Source: Dyadobacter jiangsuensis (lineage in GTDB: Bacteria > Bacteroidota > Bacteroidia > Cytophagales > Spirosomataceae). Taken from it: 64,000 nt of DNA. Made by a program: the position numbers and the translations under genes. Below the pieces are notes generated by a model. The model did not search any database. It was given only the letters and a program-made list of their open reading frames with translations, and was not told the DNA's origin. Below are positions 34,503-42,855 of this stretch, one piece after another (positions within the stretch are counted from its first letter, which is position 1; each line of letters starts with the position of its first letter). The stretch covers positions 124,001 through 188,000 of the forward strand of contig NZ_PYAS01000015.1 of assembly GCF_003014695.1 (NCBI RefSeq), read 5' to 3'.

Positions 34503-35513
34503 ATGAAATCCGGTATTATTTCTACCTGTCTGATCGTCCTTCTGACCTGTACTGCTATGGCGCAAAAGTCGTACCCTACCATGGGCAAGATTGTTTATGA
34601 AGATCCCGCATTTGAAAAACTGCTGTCCAAAGACGCAAAAATTGAAGTCCTGGCGTCAGGATTCGATTGGTCGGAAGGGCCGGTTTGGGTGAAAGAGGGC
34701 GGCTACCTGCTGTTTTCGGACGTACCTAAAAACAAAGTTTATAAGTGGGATGAAAAAGAAGGGCTTTCGGTGTTTCTGGAACCGTCGGGCTACACCGGCC
34801 GGGGCGTTTACAGCGATGAACCGGGAAGCAACGGACTCATTATCGACCACAAAGGCCGCCTCGTTTCCTGCGAGCACGGCGACCGCCGCATTTCCGCGAT
34901 GCCGCTCAACGTGGGTGGAAAAATCACGCTGGCCGATAACTTCGAGGGTAAGCGTTTCAATAGCCCAAACGACGTGGTGCAACACAGCAACGGCGATTAC
35001 TACTTCACGGATCCGCCGTACGGCCTGATGAAAAAACACGAAGATCCGACACGTGAGATCGCGCAATTCGGCGTGTACCGCATTCATAAGGATGGTAAAG
35101 TGACCATGCAGGTCAGCGACCTCAGCCGTCCGAACGGCCTGGCATTCTCGCCGGACGGCAAGACATTGTATGTAGCGCAATCCGACCCGGAAAAGTCGAT
35201 CTGGATGGCTTATCCGCTCGATGCGAACGGCAATGCGGGCAAGGGAAAACTCATTTACGACGCTACACCCATGGGCAAACGCGGCATGGCAGGCCTGCCC
35301 GACGGTCTCAAAGTCGACAAAGACGGTAACCTGTGGTCGTCGGGGCCTGGCGGAATGCTCATTATCAGCCCTGCCGGAAAGCTGCTTGGCCGGATCGAAA
35401 TGGGTGAACTCACCTCCAACTGCGCGTGGGGCAACGATGGCACTACCTTATACATGACCGTCGACGGTTACGTTTGCCGCATCAAAACCAATACAAAGGG
35501 CGCGGGCTGGTAA
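34503..35513 (+). CDS. Exported SMP-30/gluconolactonase-family beta-propeller
   Basis: 336 residues with a signal peptide (MKSGIISTCLIVLLTCTAMA). Propeller motifs are FDWSEGPVWVKEGGYLLFSD (metal-binding Glu), RFNSPNDVVQHSNGDYYFTD (Asn and Asp ligands), DLSRPNGLAFSPDGKTLYVA and GMAGLPDGLKVDKDGNLW. These are the metal-binding sites of SMP-30/gluconolactonases, which open sugar lactones. It is predicted to be periplasmic. Its stop codon is directly adjacent to the stop of the convergent lipoprotein gene. Confidence 0.88.
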   Translation: MKSGIISTCLIVLLTCTAMAQKSYPTMGKIVYEDPAFEKLLSKDAKIEVLASGFDWSEGPVWVKEGGYLLFSDVPKNKVYKWDEKEGLSVFLEPSGYTGRGVYSDEPGSNGLIIDHKGRLVSCEHGDRRISAMPLNVGGKITLADNFEGKRFNSPNDVVQHSNGDYYFTDPPYGLMKKHEDPTREIAQFGVYRIHKDGKVTMQVSDLSRPNGLAFSPDGKTLYVAQSDPEKSIWMAYPLDANGNAGKGKLIYDATPMGKRGMAGLPDGLKVDKDGNLWSSGPGGMLIISPAGKLLGRIEMGELTSNCAWGNDGTTLYMTVDGYVCRIKTNTKGAGW

Positions 35514-36068
35514 TCAGTTTTTCTTCCGATACTCGCGAAGCGTATTGTCGACGTCGCGTTTTACATTCGCCCAGTCCGATTTGCCGTTGCGGTAAATGTT
35601 GGTGTAAGCCTTGTAAAGCGTCAGCCGGTCGTCACTGATCTTGTCGAGCTCCATCGCCATGACCTGTCGCGACGACGACTTTGCATTCTTGTACTCATTG
35701 AGCAGGTTATTGTACCGGTTTTCGAGGTTGTCCAACTCATACAAAACCACTTCCGCCAGTTTGTCCATATCGGTGTACTGATTGAGCAATTGCTGGTTAT
35801 ACCCGGCATTCCCGCCAGCAGGCGTGGACACGCTCCCCGCCGCGCTGCTGCCATCCACTACCCGGTCGTAGTCCTTCCGGTAAGTTCCGTCGGTGGTCTC
35901 TGAACCTTTGCCGCCATCCGGAGCACGCGAAGAACGGTCGCTCGACGATGTCGAAGACGACGATGAAATGCCGTGGCGTTGGTCGTAGCGCCGCTGCAAT
36001 GCGGCTGAGCAAGAGAAGGCCAGTGCGGCAAATGCTGCCATTACAGACCATATGTAAAGTTTTTTCAC
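35514..36068 (-). CDS. Ser-rich putative lipoprotein, unknown function
   Basis: 184 residues. The N-terminus MKKLYIWSVMAAFAALAFSC looks like a lipoprotein signal with Cys 20. A Ser/Thr/Gly/Asp-rich linker (about 34-85) precedes a helical C-terminal part (LNQYTDMDKLAEVVLYELDN, then LNEYKNAKSSSRQVMAMELD). I do not recognise the family. The remnant of an outer-membrane barrel gene ends 12 bp upstream. Confidence 0.65.
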   Translation of the reverse strand: MKKLYIWSVMAAFAALAFSCSAALQRRYDQRHGISSSSSTSSSDRSSRAPDGGKGSETTDGTYRKDYDRVVDGSSAAGSVSTPAGGNAGYNQQLLNQYTDMDKLAEVVLYELDNLENRYNNLLNEYKNAKSSSRQVMAMELDKISDDRLTLYKAYTNIYRNGKSDWANVKRDVDNTLREYRKKN

Positions 36069-36079
36069 CGATAATCCTG

Positions 36080-36190
36080 TTAGAAGTTATGCCTCAGACC
36101 GATGCCGAGACGGGGATTAAAGTAAAGGAATTTGGGAATAAATTCAAGGTGCGTACCGCGGTCTGCAAAAAATAGGCGGCTTGCACCGGC
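36080..36190 (-). pseudogene. Vestigial C-terminus of an outer-membrane beta-barrel protein
   Basis: Read on the minus strand this 111-bp open segment ends RGTHLEFIPKFLYFNPRLGI and then GLRHNF before a TAA at 36080-36082. Alternating hydrophobic residues, aromatic girdle residues and a terminal Phe are the signature of a last barrel strand. Upstream the frame is closed by a stop at 36191-36193, and no coding-looking sequence continues toward 36296. It appears to be the 3' end left after deletion of a larger gene. Confidence 0.5.
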
Positions 36191-36296
36191 TTACCCATTT
36201 ACTCAAAATCGAAGGCCCTGTTTTGTTTCCAGACCATTTTCTTTCTAATATTGGGGCCTCATTCAGGTTCGCCGTTCCAAACAAACTAACACACCA

Positions 36297-36800
36297 GTGA
36301 CCCAAATCAAGCAGAACAAGATCTTCAATCCCAAAGATATCATTGCCTATTTTCTTGTCGCGGGTACCGGTGCATTGATCCAGTTAGTTTCCAGCAGTCT
36401 TATCCAGGACTGGTTCAATATCTCCTGGAGTGATTCTATTGTTCCTTCCTATATCATCGGTTTTTTCTGGGGTTTCACGCTCACCAAACTGTTCGCATTC
36501 GATGCGCGCCGCAGTAATCAGACGCGCCGCGAGATGGTGAAGTTTCTGATGGTTTCGATGGTTTCGCTTTTCATCACCTGGGCATTCACCATCGGCTCCT
36601 CAAAATTCCTCATCGACTACCTGGGCATGGAGGTGTACAAAGTGAAGTTCTCCTTCGCCAAAAAAGAGGTGAATGTGACCGAAATGGTATGCTACGTAAT
36701 CGGGATGGGTTTCAGCTTTGTGAGCAATTACATTTTGCACAAAACCTTCACTTTCAAAAGCACCGGCTTTTACAATCGCCTGAAAGTCCTGATCCGCTGA
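36297..36800 (+). CDS. GtrA-family membrane protein
   Basis: 167 residues from a GTG start, with four predicted membrane spans: AYFLVAGTGALIQLVSSSLI, IVPSYIIGFFWGFTLTKLFA, VSMVSLFITWAFTIGSSKFL and MVCYVIGMGFSFVSNYILHK. The ending YILHKTFTFKS is the typical GtrA C-terminal signature. GtrA proteins act in flipping or handling of lipid-linked sugars at the inner membrane. The gene is convergent with the thiolase gene with a 3-bp gap. Confidence 0.82.
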   Translation: MTQIKQNKIFNPKDIIAYFLVAGTGALIQLVSSSLIQDWFNISWSDSIVPSYIIGFFWGFTLTKLFAFDARRSNQTRREMVKFLMVSMVSLFITWAFTIGSSKFLIDYLGMEVYKVKFSFAKKEVNVTEMVCYVIGMGFSFVSNYILHKTFTFKSTGFYNRLKVLIR

Positions 36801-36803
36801 TCG

Positions 36804-37985
36804 TTACAACCTTTCCACGATCATAGCAGAGGCCCCTCCACCGCCGTTACAAATGGCAGCGAGGCCATATTTGCCATTATTTTTCTTCAAAACGGAGAGT
36901 AATGTGGTGATAATGCGCGCACCCGACGCACCCAGCGGATGCCCGAGCGATACCGCTCCTCCGAATACATTTACCTTGTCAATATCGATTTGCAGCGCCT
37001 GAATATAGGCCAATGCAACCACGGCAAATGCCTCATTCACTTCGAAATAATCGATATCCGAAATTTTCAGGCCTGCCTTTTTCAATACTTTCTCGGTTGC
37101 CAGCACAGGCGTGGTTGTAAACCAGGCCGGCTCCTGTTCCGCGTCGGCATAGGCCACGATGCGGGCAATAGGTTTGAGATTGCGCGTATTCACTGCGCTG
37201 CTTCCGGCCAGTACCAATGCAGCTCCGCCGTCATTGATCGTCGAAGCATTGGCGGCGGTTACTGTGCCGTCTTTGGAAAATACCGGCTTTAATGCGGGGA
37301 TCTTATCGAATTTGACGCGTTTGTACTCTTCATCTTCGCCGACTACGGTCGTTTCTCCTTTCGCAGAAGTAATTTCAACCGGCACGATTTCACCGGCAAA
37401 CGACCCATTCGCCGTCGCCTCCGCCGAGCGCTGGTACGACCGGATCGCGAATGCATCCTGTGCTTCTCGTGAAATGTTGTATTTCAATGCAGTTTTATCG
37501 CCGCAAACGCCCATGCCAATCTGGTCGTAGACGTCCGTCAGCCCATCTTTCAGGAGCCCATCGATAATTTCGCCGTGACCGTAACCATAGCCATTCCGGC
37601 CTTTGGGTAAATAATAAGGGATTTGAGACATATTTTCCATTCCTCCGGCTACTATAATCTCCGCATCGCCCAGCTGAATGGCCTGCGCACCGAGTGCAGT
37701 TGCCTTCATACCGGAAGCACAAACCTTGTTGACCGTCGTGCAAATCACCGAGACCGGTAGGCCTGCATAAATAGCAGCCTGCCGCGCAGGCGCTTGCCCG
37801 AGATTGGCCGAAACCACATTTCCCATTAGTACCTCATCGACCGAAGTTGGCTCGATACCCGATTTCAATAATGCGCCCTGAATGGCAGTAGCCCCCAGTT
37901 TCGCTGCGTGGATACTCGAAAGGCTTCCGCCAAAGCTACCAATTGGAGTGCGGGATGCGGAAAGTATGAAAACGTCAGTTTGCAT
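36804..37985 (-). CDS. atoB: Acetyl-CoA acetyltransferase (thiolase)
   Basis: 393 residues, the standard thiolase length. The reaction condenses two acetyl-CoA or cleaves acetoacetyl-CoA. The nucleophile Cys is in TTVNKVCASGMKAT (about 88), the His in GGAVSLGHPLGASGARI and the second Cys in AICNGGGGASAM. DVFILSASRTPIGSFGGSLS is the usual N-terminus. The neighbouring genes do not place it in a specific pathway. Confidence 0.92.
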   Translation of the reverse strand: MQTDVFILSASRTPIGSFGGSLSSIHAAKLGATAIQGALLKSGIEPTSVDEVLMGNVVSANLGQAPARQAAIYAGLPVSVICTTVNKVCASGMKATALGAQAIQLGDAEIIVAGGMENMSQIPYYLPKGRNGYGYGHGEIIDGLLKDGLTDVYDQIGMGVCGDKTALKYNISREAQDAFAIRSYQRSAEATANGSFAGEIVPVEITSAKGETTVVGEDEEYKRVKFDKIPALKPVFSKDGTVTAANASTINDGGAALVLAGSSAVNTRNLKPIARIVAYADAEQEPAWFTTTPVLATEKVLKKAGLKISDIDYFEVNEAFAVVALAYIQALQIDIDKVNVFGGAVSLGHPLGASGARIITTLLSVLKKNNGKYGLAAICNGGGGASAMIVERL

Positions 37986-38015
37986 GATGAATATTTACCG
38001 GGTCGCCGGCGCGAT

Positions 38016-38129
38016 GGGTGAATGGTCAGTTGTGGTCAAGTATAGTCATTAGTTGTCCGGTATGGAAATAATTGTCAAAACATCTACCAACAATCTTGAC
38101 TATTCCTGACAAAACCTGACTATTCACCC
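38016..38129. repeat. Large imperfect hairpin built from 10-bp TGAC units
   Basis: GGGTGAAT at 38016-38023 pairs with ATTCACCC at 38122-38129. The arms continue as imperfect complements, with about 27 of the first 36 positions matching by my alignment. The 3' arm shows the 10-bp unit clearly (TTGACTATTC, CTGACAAAAC, CTGACTATTC). The unit matches the array at 32160-32327. It fills the gap between the thiolase and the small membrane-protein gene. Confidence 0.75.
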
Positions 38130-38138
38130 AATCGTTCA

Positions 38139-38390
38139 TTACAACTCCTCCGAACTCTCCGGCAAATGATCGTACTCGCCTTTCCAGGCATAGTAGCCGA
38201 AGATCACCAGCCCGGTGCAGATGGGAATGAAAATCAGGATAATAATCGCCCATTGCAGGGTCGTGTTGGTGCGGGCGATGCCTTCGGTGGCGGCGGCAAT
38301 TTTATCGGCTGCCTGTATGAAGAGGAATAGGATGATAACCGGACCCAATGCGATCCAGAGCAAACCTAGTATTTTCTTTAAACCACTCAT
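38139..38390 (-). CDS. Small membrane protein accompanying MFS transporter (DUF6814-like)
   Basis: 83 residues with two spans, ILGLLWIALGPVIILFLFIQ and WAIIILIFIPICTGLVIFGY, and an acidic tail (YDHLPESSEEL). It resembles a small family often found next to MHS-type MFS permeases in Bacteroidota; I assign DUF6814 tentatively. It starts 42 bp after the MFS stop on the same strand, so it is probably a cotranscribed accessory subunit. Confidence 0.65.
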   Translation of the reverse strand: MSGLKKILGLLWIALGPVIILFLFIQAADKIAAATEGIARTNTTLQWAIIILIFIPICTGLVIFGYYAWKGEYDHLPESSEEL

Positions 38391-38432
38391 TTTCTATTGG
38401 TTATTTAAATGTCAAATGCTTTTTTTCAAAAC

Positions 38433-39968
38433 TCAATCCATTACATTCTCGTCGCGCCGGTTGTCGATGTAAACGGCTCCTATGATAAATGACAATGCGG
38501 CTATACCAATGGGGTACCAAAGTCCGGAAAGCGGCGTAGAACCCTGGAACGAGGCGATCAACGTGGCGATGAATGGTACCAGCCCCCCGAAAACACCGTT
38601 CCCGATGTGGTAAGGCAACGACATCGAAGTGTACCGGATCTGCGTCGGGAACAGCTCCACGAGGAATGCCGCAATGGGGCCATACACCATCGTTACGAGC
38701 ACCACCTGGAAGAATACCAGCAAGATGATGACGACATAAGAACTCTGCGATAAGGTTACGTCCTTAATCACCGTCTCCACGGCGGGCACCTCGGCCAATA
38801 CGTCTTCCGTGATCACCTCCACCTTTGATTCCTTGAAAGTCATGCCGTTCGTCAATGTCTTGGTGACGGTAGTCGTGATCAGGGAATCGGCCTTATCCGG
38901 CACCAGCCCGCGTTCCACAACCGGCTCCGATTGGCTCAGGAGCATGGTTTTCTCCATTTCCTTCACATTCGTGGCATCGAGGAAGTACTGGTAAATGGGC
39001 CGGTAGCAAATCACGCCAAGCAGCATCCCGACCAGCATGATCCATTTACGACCTACCTTATCACTCCACGAACCGAAAATCACAAAAAACGGTGTTGCGA
39101 AAACGATTGCCCACAGCAGAATGTACCGCGATTCGTTGAAATCGAGCTTGCAGGTATTTTCCAGAAAAGACTGCGCATAAAACTGCCCCGTGTACCAAAC
39201 AACGCCCTGGCCCATGGTCGCTCCAAATAATGCGACAAGCACCATCTTGAAATTCGCTTTCTTCTGAAAACTTTCTTTCAAAGGGTTAGCGGAGACTTTT
39301 CCTTCGGCTTTGAGTTTGGAGAAAACAGGCGACTCATGCATTTTCATCCGGATGTAAATCGATACCACCACGAGCAGGATCGAAACCAGGAATGGAATAC
39401 GCCATCCCCAGTCGGCGAAGTTTTTGGCTCCCAGGATGTTTTTGGTGAGAACGATCACGCCCAGGGAGAGGAATAGCCCCAATGTAGCGGTCGTCTGGAT
39501 CCAGCTGGTAAAAAAGCCACGCCTGCCTACGGGCGCATGCTCGGCTACGTACGTAGCCGCGCCACCGTACTCGCCCCCGAGCGCGAGCCCCTGCACGAGA
39601 CGGAGGATCAGCACAAGGACAGGAGCGGCATAACCGATGCTGGAATAGGAAGGAATAAGGCCAATGAGAAACGTGGAACCGCCCATCAGTACCAGTGTCA
39701 GGAGGAACGTGTATTTACGTCCAATTAAGTCGCCCAGGCGACCGAACACTAATGCGCCAAAGGGGCGTACAATAAATCCTGCGGCGAAGATCGCCAGCGT
39801 GTTGATCAGTGCCGAGGCGCCGGCGTCGCTTGGAAAGAGCTGCTGGCCGATGATGACCGCCAGGCTCCCGAAAATGTAGAAGTCATACCACTCAATTAAA
39901 GTACCTAATGAAGAAGCAGCGATTACCTGTGTAATGCTTTGGGTAACATTGGATTCGGTTGAACGCAT
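38433..39968 (-). CDS. MHS-type MFS transporter (metabolite:H+ symporter) with periplasmic insert
   Basis: 511 residues of the major facilitator superfamily. The N-terminus SSLGTLIEWYDFYIFGSLAV and FIVRPFGALVFGRLGDLIGR, then GLALGGEYGGAATYVAEHAP, mark the MHS group of proline/betaine/dicarboxylate-type symporters. It is longer than the usual 430-450 residues because of an insert at about 332-408 (EPVVERGLVPDKADSLITTT, VEVITEDVLAEVPAVETVIK) between two spans. The substrate cannot be named. Confidence 0.87.
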   Translation of the reverse strand: MRSTESNVTQSITQVIAASSLGTLIEWYDFYIFGSLAVIIGQQLFPSDAGASALINTLAIFAAGFIVRPFGALVFGRLGDLIGRKYTFLLTLVLMGGSTFLIGLIPSYSSIGYAAPVLVLILRLVQGLALGGEYGGAATYVAEHAPVGRRGFFTSWIQTTATLGLFLSLGVIVLTKNILGAKNFADWGWRIPFLVSILLVVVSIYIRMKMHESPVFSKLKAEGKVSANPLKESFQKKANFKMVLVALFGATMGQGVVWYTGQFYAQSFLENTCKLDFNESRYILLWAIVFATPFFVIFGSWSDKVGRKWIMLVGMLLGVICYRPIYQYFLDATNVKEMEKTMLLSQSEPVVERGLVPDKADSLITTTVTKTLTNGMTFKESKVEVITEDVLAEVPAVETVIKDVTLSQSSYVVIILLVFFQVVLVTMVYGPIAAFLVELFPTQIRYTSMSLPYHIGNGVFGGLVPFIATLIASFQGSTPLSGLWYPIGIAALSFIIGAVYIDNRRDENVMD

Positions 39969-40047
39969 GGGTTTAGGAAAGGTGAGGAATTAAACAATTT
40001 AGGTGAATAAGGCACAACCTTCATTTCAATACTCATAACCCATGCAT

Positions 40048-40075
40048 AAAAAAGCCCCTGGAAATGATCCAGAGG
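40048..40075 (-). terminator. Rho-independent terminator after acidic-protein gene
   Basis: On the minus strand GCCTCTGGA, loop, TCCAGGGGC forms a strong stem (one mismatch), followed by TTTTTTATG. It lies about 25 bp after the stop of the Asp-rich protein gene and before the MFS gene. Confidence 0.82.
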
Positions 40076-40099
40076 CAGGTCTTAATTCTCAAACGATTA

Positions 40100-40387
40100 T
40101 CAGAAATCGTCGTCGTCATCATCGAAGTCGTCCAGTCTTCTAAGGAGTTCGTCGCCGTCCTCGATAACTACTTCGCGATCTTCTATATCTTCATCATACT
40201 CGTCGATGACTTTTTCATCGTCGGTATCTTCGTCAAAGTCCTCGTCTTCGTCGTCATCATCTCCATAAGGATCTTGCGCTACCGGACGGGTTTGTTTTGT
40301 GCTCCCTTGGTAGTCAGGGAAAACAGCTGGTTCTAAAATTGCCTCGCTGACGTCAGCAAAGGCCAGTTCTCCACTTTCGCGTATCAT
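40100..40387 (-). CDS. Extremely acidic 95-residue protein
   Basis: The first 40 residues (ending TRPVAQDPYG) are ordinary. The remaining 55 are almost entirely Asp and Glu (DDDDEDEDFDEDTDDE, then DYDEDIEDREVV-like, ending DDFDDDDDDF). There is no signal peptide. Such tails can mimic nucleic acid or bind cations and basic proteins, but the function is unknown. The gene has its own terminator, and a -7-like TATTTTTG lies about 113 bp upstream on the minus strand (40500-40507). Confidence 0.7.
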   Translation of the reverse strand: MIRESGELAFADVSEAILEPAVFPDYQGSTKQTRPVAQDPYGDDDDEDEDFDEDTDDEKVIDEYDEDIEDREVVIEDGDELLRRLDDFDDDDDDF

Positions 40388-40625
40388 GACAGTGTTCTGT
40401 TAAATGGTTTCAATTTTTAAACGTACGACCTAAATTATTAAAATATTCCGCTACCCTATCTTCTTTCCTGTCGAAAGATTTCATCAATAATTGACACTAC
40501 AAAAATAATGATTTGGTAAAATGTAAAAACCTCTTGAAATTGCCAGAGAGAAAAAAAATCGTCGCCTGTTGCGCCGGAATGCCTGCATAGCCGGATAATT
40601 ATCGGCCCATCTGACTGCAAATGAA

Positions 40626-40667
40626 CACACTTGACCATACCTGAACCAGTTTTCCCAATCCTAACCC
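40626..40667. repeat. Short 10-bp TGAC-type repeat before CBM9-like gene
   Basis: CACTTGACCA, TACCTGAACC, AGTTTTCCCA and ATCCTAACCC follow each other in 10-bp register, matching the consensus of the 32160-32327 array. They end about 10 bp before the ATG at 40678. Confidence 0.5.
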
Positions 40668-40677
40668 TTTTTATTGA

Positions 40678-41415
40678 ATGTTGAAAAAAATTGTTCTCAT
40701 GGGACTGCTCGCGTGCGGCCTCATGTACCGGGGACACGCTGCCAGCCCCGTTCCCGACTCTTCCCTGACGGTTAAGAAAACCACCGACTTCAAAGTAAAC
40801 GGCGAAGGCACCGCCCCTAACTGGGCCAACGCGCAGTGGTTTAACCTCACCGTACAGAAAGGCCCCAACCAGCCCACACCCGGCAAGCAGTTCCCTACCC
40901 GCGTCAAAATCCTTTACTCCGACAAGGGCATGTATTTCCTCTTCGATTGCACGGACCAGAAACTAACTTCCACCATTATGGAGGACTTCGGCGCATTGTT
41001 CAAAGAGGATGTCGTAGAGGTCTTTCTCTGGCCCGATACCTCGGTACCCATTTACCTTGAATACGAAGTTTCACCGCTAAACTACGAGCTGGCTATCCTC
41101 GTCCCGAACATCAAAGGCCGCGCACAAGGCTGGAAACCCTGGCATTACAACGAGCGCAACCGCGTGCAGCACGAAACCAGCGCACAGGGCGGGCAGAAGA
41201 AGAGCATGGCGGCCGTAGAAGGCTGGAAAGCCGAATTTTTCATCCCTTTCGCATTAATGAACCCTATTGCCAATGCAGCGCCCAAGCCGGGCGATAAATG
41301 GCGCGGCAATTTCTACCGCATCGACTACGACAGCGAAACGGCCTATTATTCCTGGCAAAAAACCGGCGGCAGCTTCCACGAATTCAACAAGTTCGGCACG
41401 TTAGTGTTTGAATAA
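40678..41415 (+). CDS. Exported carbohydrate-binding family 9-like protein
   Basis: 245 residues with a signal peptide (MLKKIVLMGLLACGLMYRGHA). The beta-sandwich reads FKVNGEGTAPNWANAQWFNL, RVKILYSDKGMYFLFDCTDQ, KEDVVEVFLWPDTSVPIYLE, YELAILVPNIKGRAQGW and ends EFNKFGTLVFE. This is the CBM9-like pattern of Bacteroidota surface or periplasmic sugar-binding proteins. No catalytic domain is fused. It is followed 35 bp later by a lactonase-type propeller gene, so the two are likely one operon. Confidence 0.82.
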   Translation: MLKKIVLMGLLACGLMYRGHAASPVPDSSLTVKKTTDFKVNGEGTAPNWANAQWFNLTVQKGPNQPTPGKQFPTRVKILYSDKGMYFLFDCTDQKLTSTIMEDFGALFKEDVVEVFLWPDTSVPIYLEYEVSPLNYELAILVPNIKGRAQGWKPWHYNERNRVQHETSAQGGQKKSMAAVEGWKAEFFIPFALMNPIANAAPKPGDKWRGNFYRIDYDSETAYYSWQKTGGSFHEFNKFGTLVFE

Positions 41416-41450
41416 CAACATTATAATCTATCTCAATCTTTTCCTGAATC

Positions 41451-42554
41451 ATGAAACGAACCATTCTTTCATTCATCCTTTTATTGTCGGCTATGACAGC
41501 TTTTGCGCAGAAACCCAAAAAGGAAATACTCTACCTCGGTACCTATACGCAGAAGGGCGAGGGCATTTATGTGTATGAATTCGACCGCAGCGACTATTCG
41601 TTCAAGGAGTTGCAGGTACTGACGAGCAAGACCAGCCCTTCGTTCCTCGAATTTCACCCCAACAAAAAGTACCTCTACGCTGCCAATGAAGGCAATAGCA
41701 CCGTTTCGGCTTATGCAATCGACCAAACCACCGGCAAACTCACCGCACTGAACACGCAACCCGCGCAAGGTCGCGGTCCGTGCCACGTCAGCGTTGATCC
41801 AAAGGGCCGTTTCATTTATTTATCAAACTACGGAAGCGGCGATCTGGCCGTGTACAAACTGAACCAGGACGGCAGCATCGGCGCATTGGCCGACACCATT
41901 CAGGACAAAGGCCGTCCGGATCAGAAGCCCCATATGCACTCGATTACCCCTTCGGCCGACGGCAAATACATTTATGCCTCCGACCTGGGCATCGATAAGA
42001 TCATGGTATATGCTGTTGATCCGAAAACCGGCAAGCTCACGCCAGGCTCGGTTCCTTATGCGGAAGTGAAAGCCGGCGACGGCCCACGCCATTTCGCGAT
42101 CCATCCCAACGGTAACTTCGGTTATTCAGCCTGCGAGCTGGCTTCGGTGGTGAATTCTTTCAAGATCGTGAAGGGAACCGGCGCATTGGTGCCATTCGAG
42201 CGCGTGACGATGCTGCCTTCGGATTTTACAGGCAAAAGCTATGCTGCGGATATCCATTTCTCGCCCGACGGCAAGTTTCTCTACGCATCCAACCGCGGCC
42301 ATGAAAGCCTCGCTATTTATGCCGTAGACGCCAAAACGGGCAAGCTGACAGTCGCCGGCCATGCGGATACGCACGGCAAGCACCCGCGAAACTTCCTGAT
42401 CGACGCGAAGGGTGAATTCGCGATCGTGACCAACCGCGACAACGATAATGCGGTATTCTTCAAACGCGACGCCGCAACGGGCCAATTGACTTATACCGGG
42501 AAAGAGATCAGCGCGCCTACGCCCGTATGCGTGAAGCAACTGTTCCTCAACTAG
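41451..42554 (+). CDS. Exported 7-bladed beta-propeller lactonase (6-phosphogluconolactonase-like)
   Basis: 367 residues with a signal peptide (KRTILSFILLLSAMTAFA). Propeller repeats include LYLGTYTQKGEGIYVYEFD, FHPNKKYLYAANEGNSTVSA, GRFIYLSNYGSGDLAVYKLN and FSPDGKFLYASNRGHESLAI. The fold matches the YbhE/Pgl lactonase family. Because it is exported, the physiological substrate may be a sugar lactone other than cytoplasmic 6-phosphogluconolactone. A strong hairpin terminator follows. Confidence 0.85.
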   Translation: MKRTILSFILLLSAMTAFAQKPKKEILYLGTYTQKGEGIYVYEFDRSDYSFKELQVLTSKTSPSFLEFHPNKKYLYAANEGNSTVSAYAIDQTTGKLTALNTQPAQGRGPCHVSVDPKGRFIYLSNYGSGDLAVYKLNQDGSIGALADTIQDKGRPDQKPHMHSITPSADGKYIYASDLGIDKIMVYAVDPKTGKLTPGSVPYAEVKAGDGPRHFAIHPNGNFGYSACELASVVNSFKIVKGTGALVPFERVTMLPSDFTGKSYAADIHFSPDGKFLYASNRGHESLAIYAVDAKTGKLTVAGHADTHGKHPRNFLIDAKGEFAIVTNRDNDNAVFFKRDAATGQLTYTGKEISAPTPVCVKQLFLN

Positions 42555-42587
42555 TTCCCTATCCTATATCGCCTCTTTGAGAAATGG

Positions 42588-42645
42588 GCGCCAGTGGCTG
42601 AAAAAACAATATTGAATAAATTTTTCAGCGATTGGCGCTTATTTT
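42588..42645. terminator. Long hairpin terminator after lactonase gene
   Basis: An 18-nt arm at 42588-42605 (GCGCCAGTGGCTGAAAAA) pairs with 42621-42638 (TTTTTCAGCGATTGGCGC) at 16 of 18 positions, followed by TTATTTT. The rest of the 301-bp gap to 42856 is AT-rich. It probably holds the sigma-gene promoter, but no clean TAnnTTTG is visible. Confidence 0.82.
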
Positions 42646-42855
42646 CTATCAACTTTTTTAATTTTAGAATTCCTAATGCTATTCTTCGTTATTATTTAAA
42701 ATACACCAAAGAAAATATTACTATTTTGATGTCTGGCACAAAAATTGACTTGTACAGATTCTAAATAAGCTAATATCAGCCGATCACCCCGGACGCCCCG
42801 ACAAGGTCATTGAATAAAGTTTTGGAATTACCTGATACCCAATTTAGCCACAGTT

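Noticed and set aside
35948..36175. 75-codon plus-strand frame over the lipoprotein gene start
   Set aside because: The opposite strand codes for the barrel remnant and the lipoprotein; this frame shows no motif.
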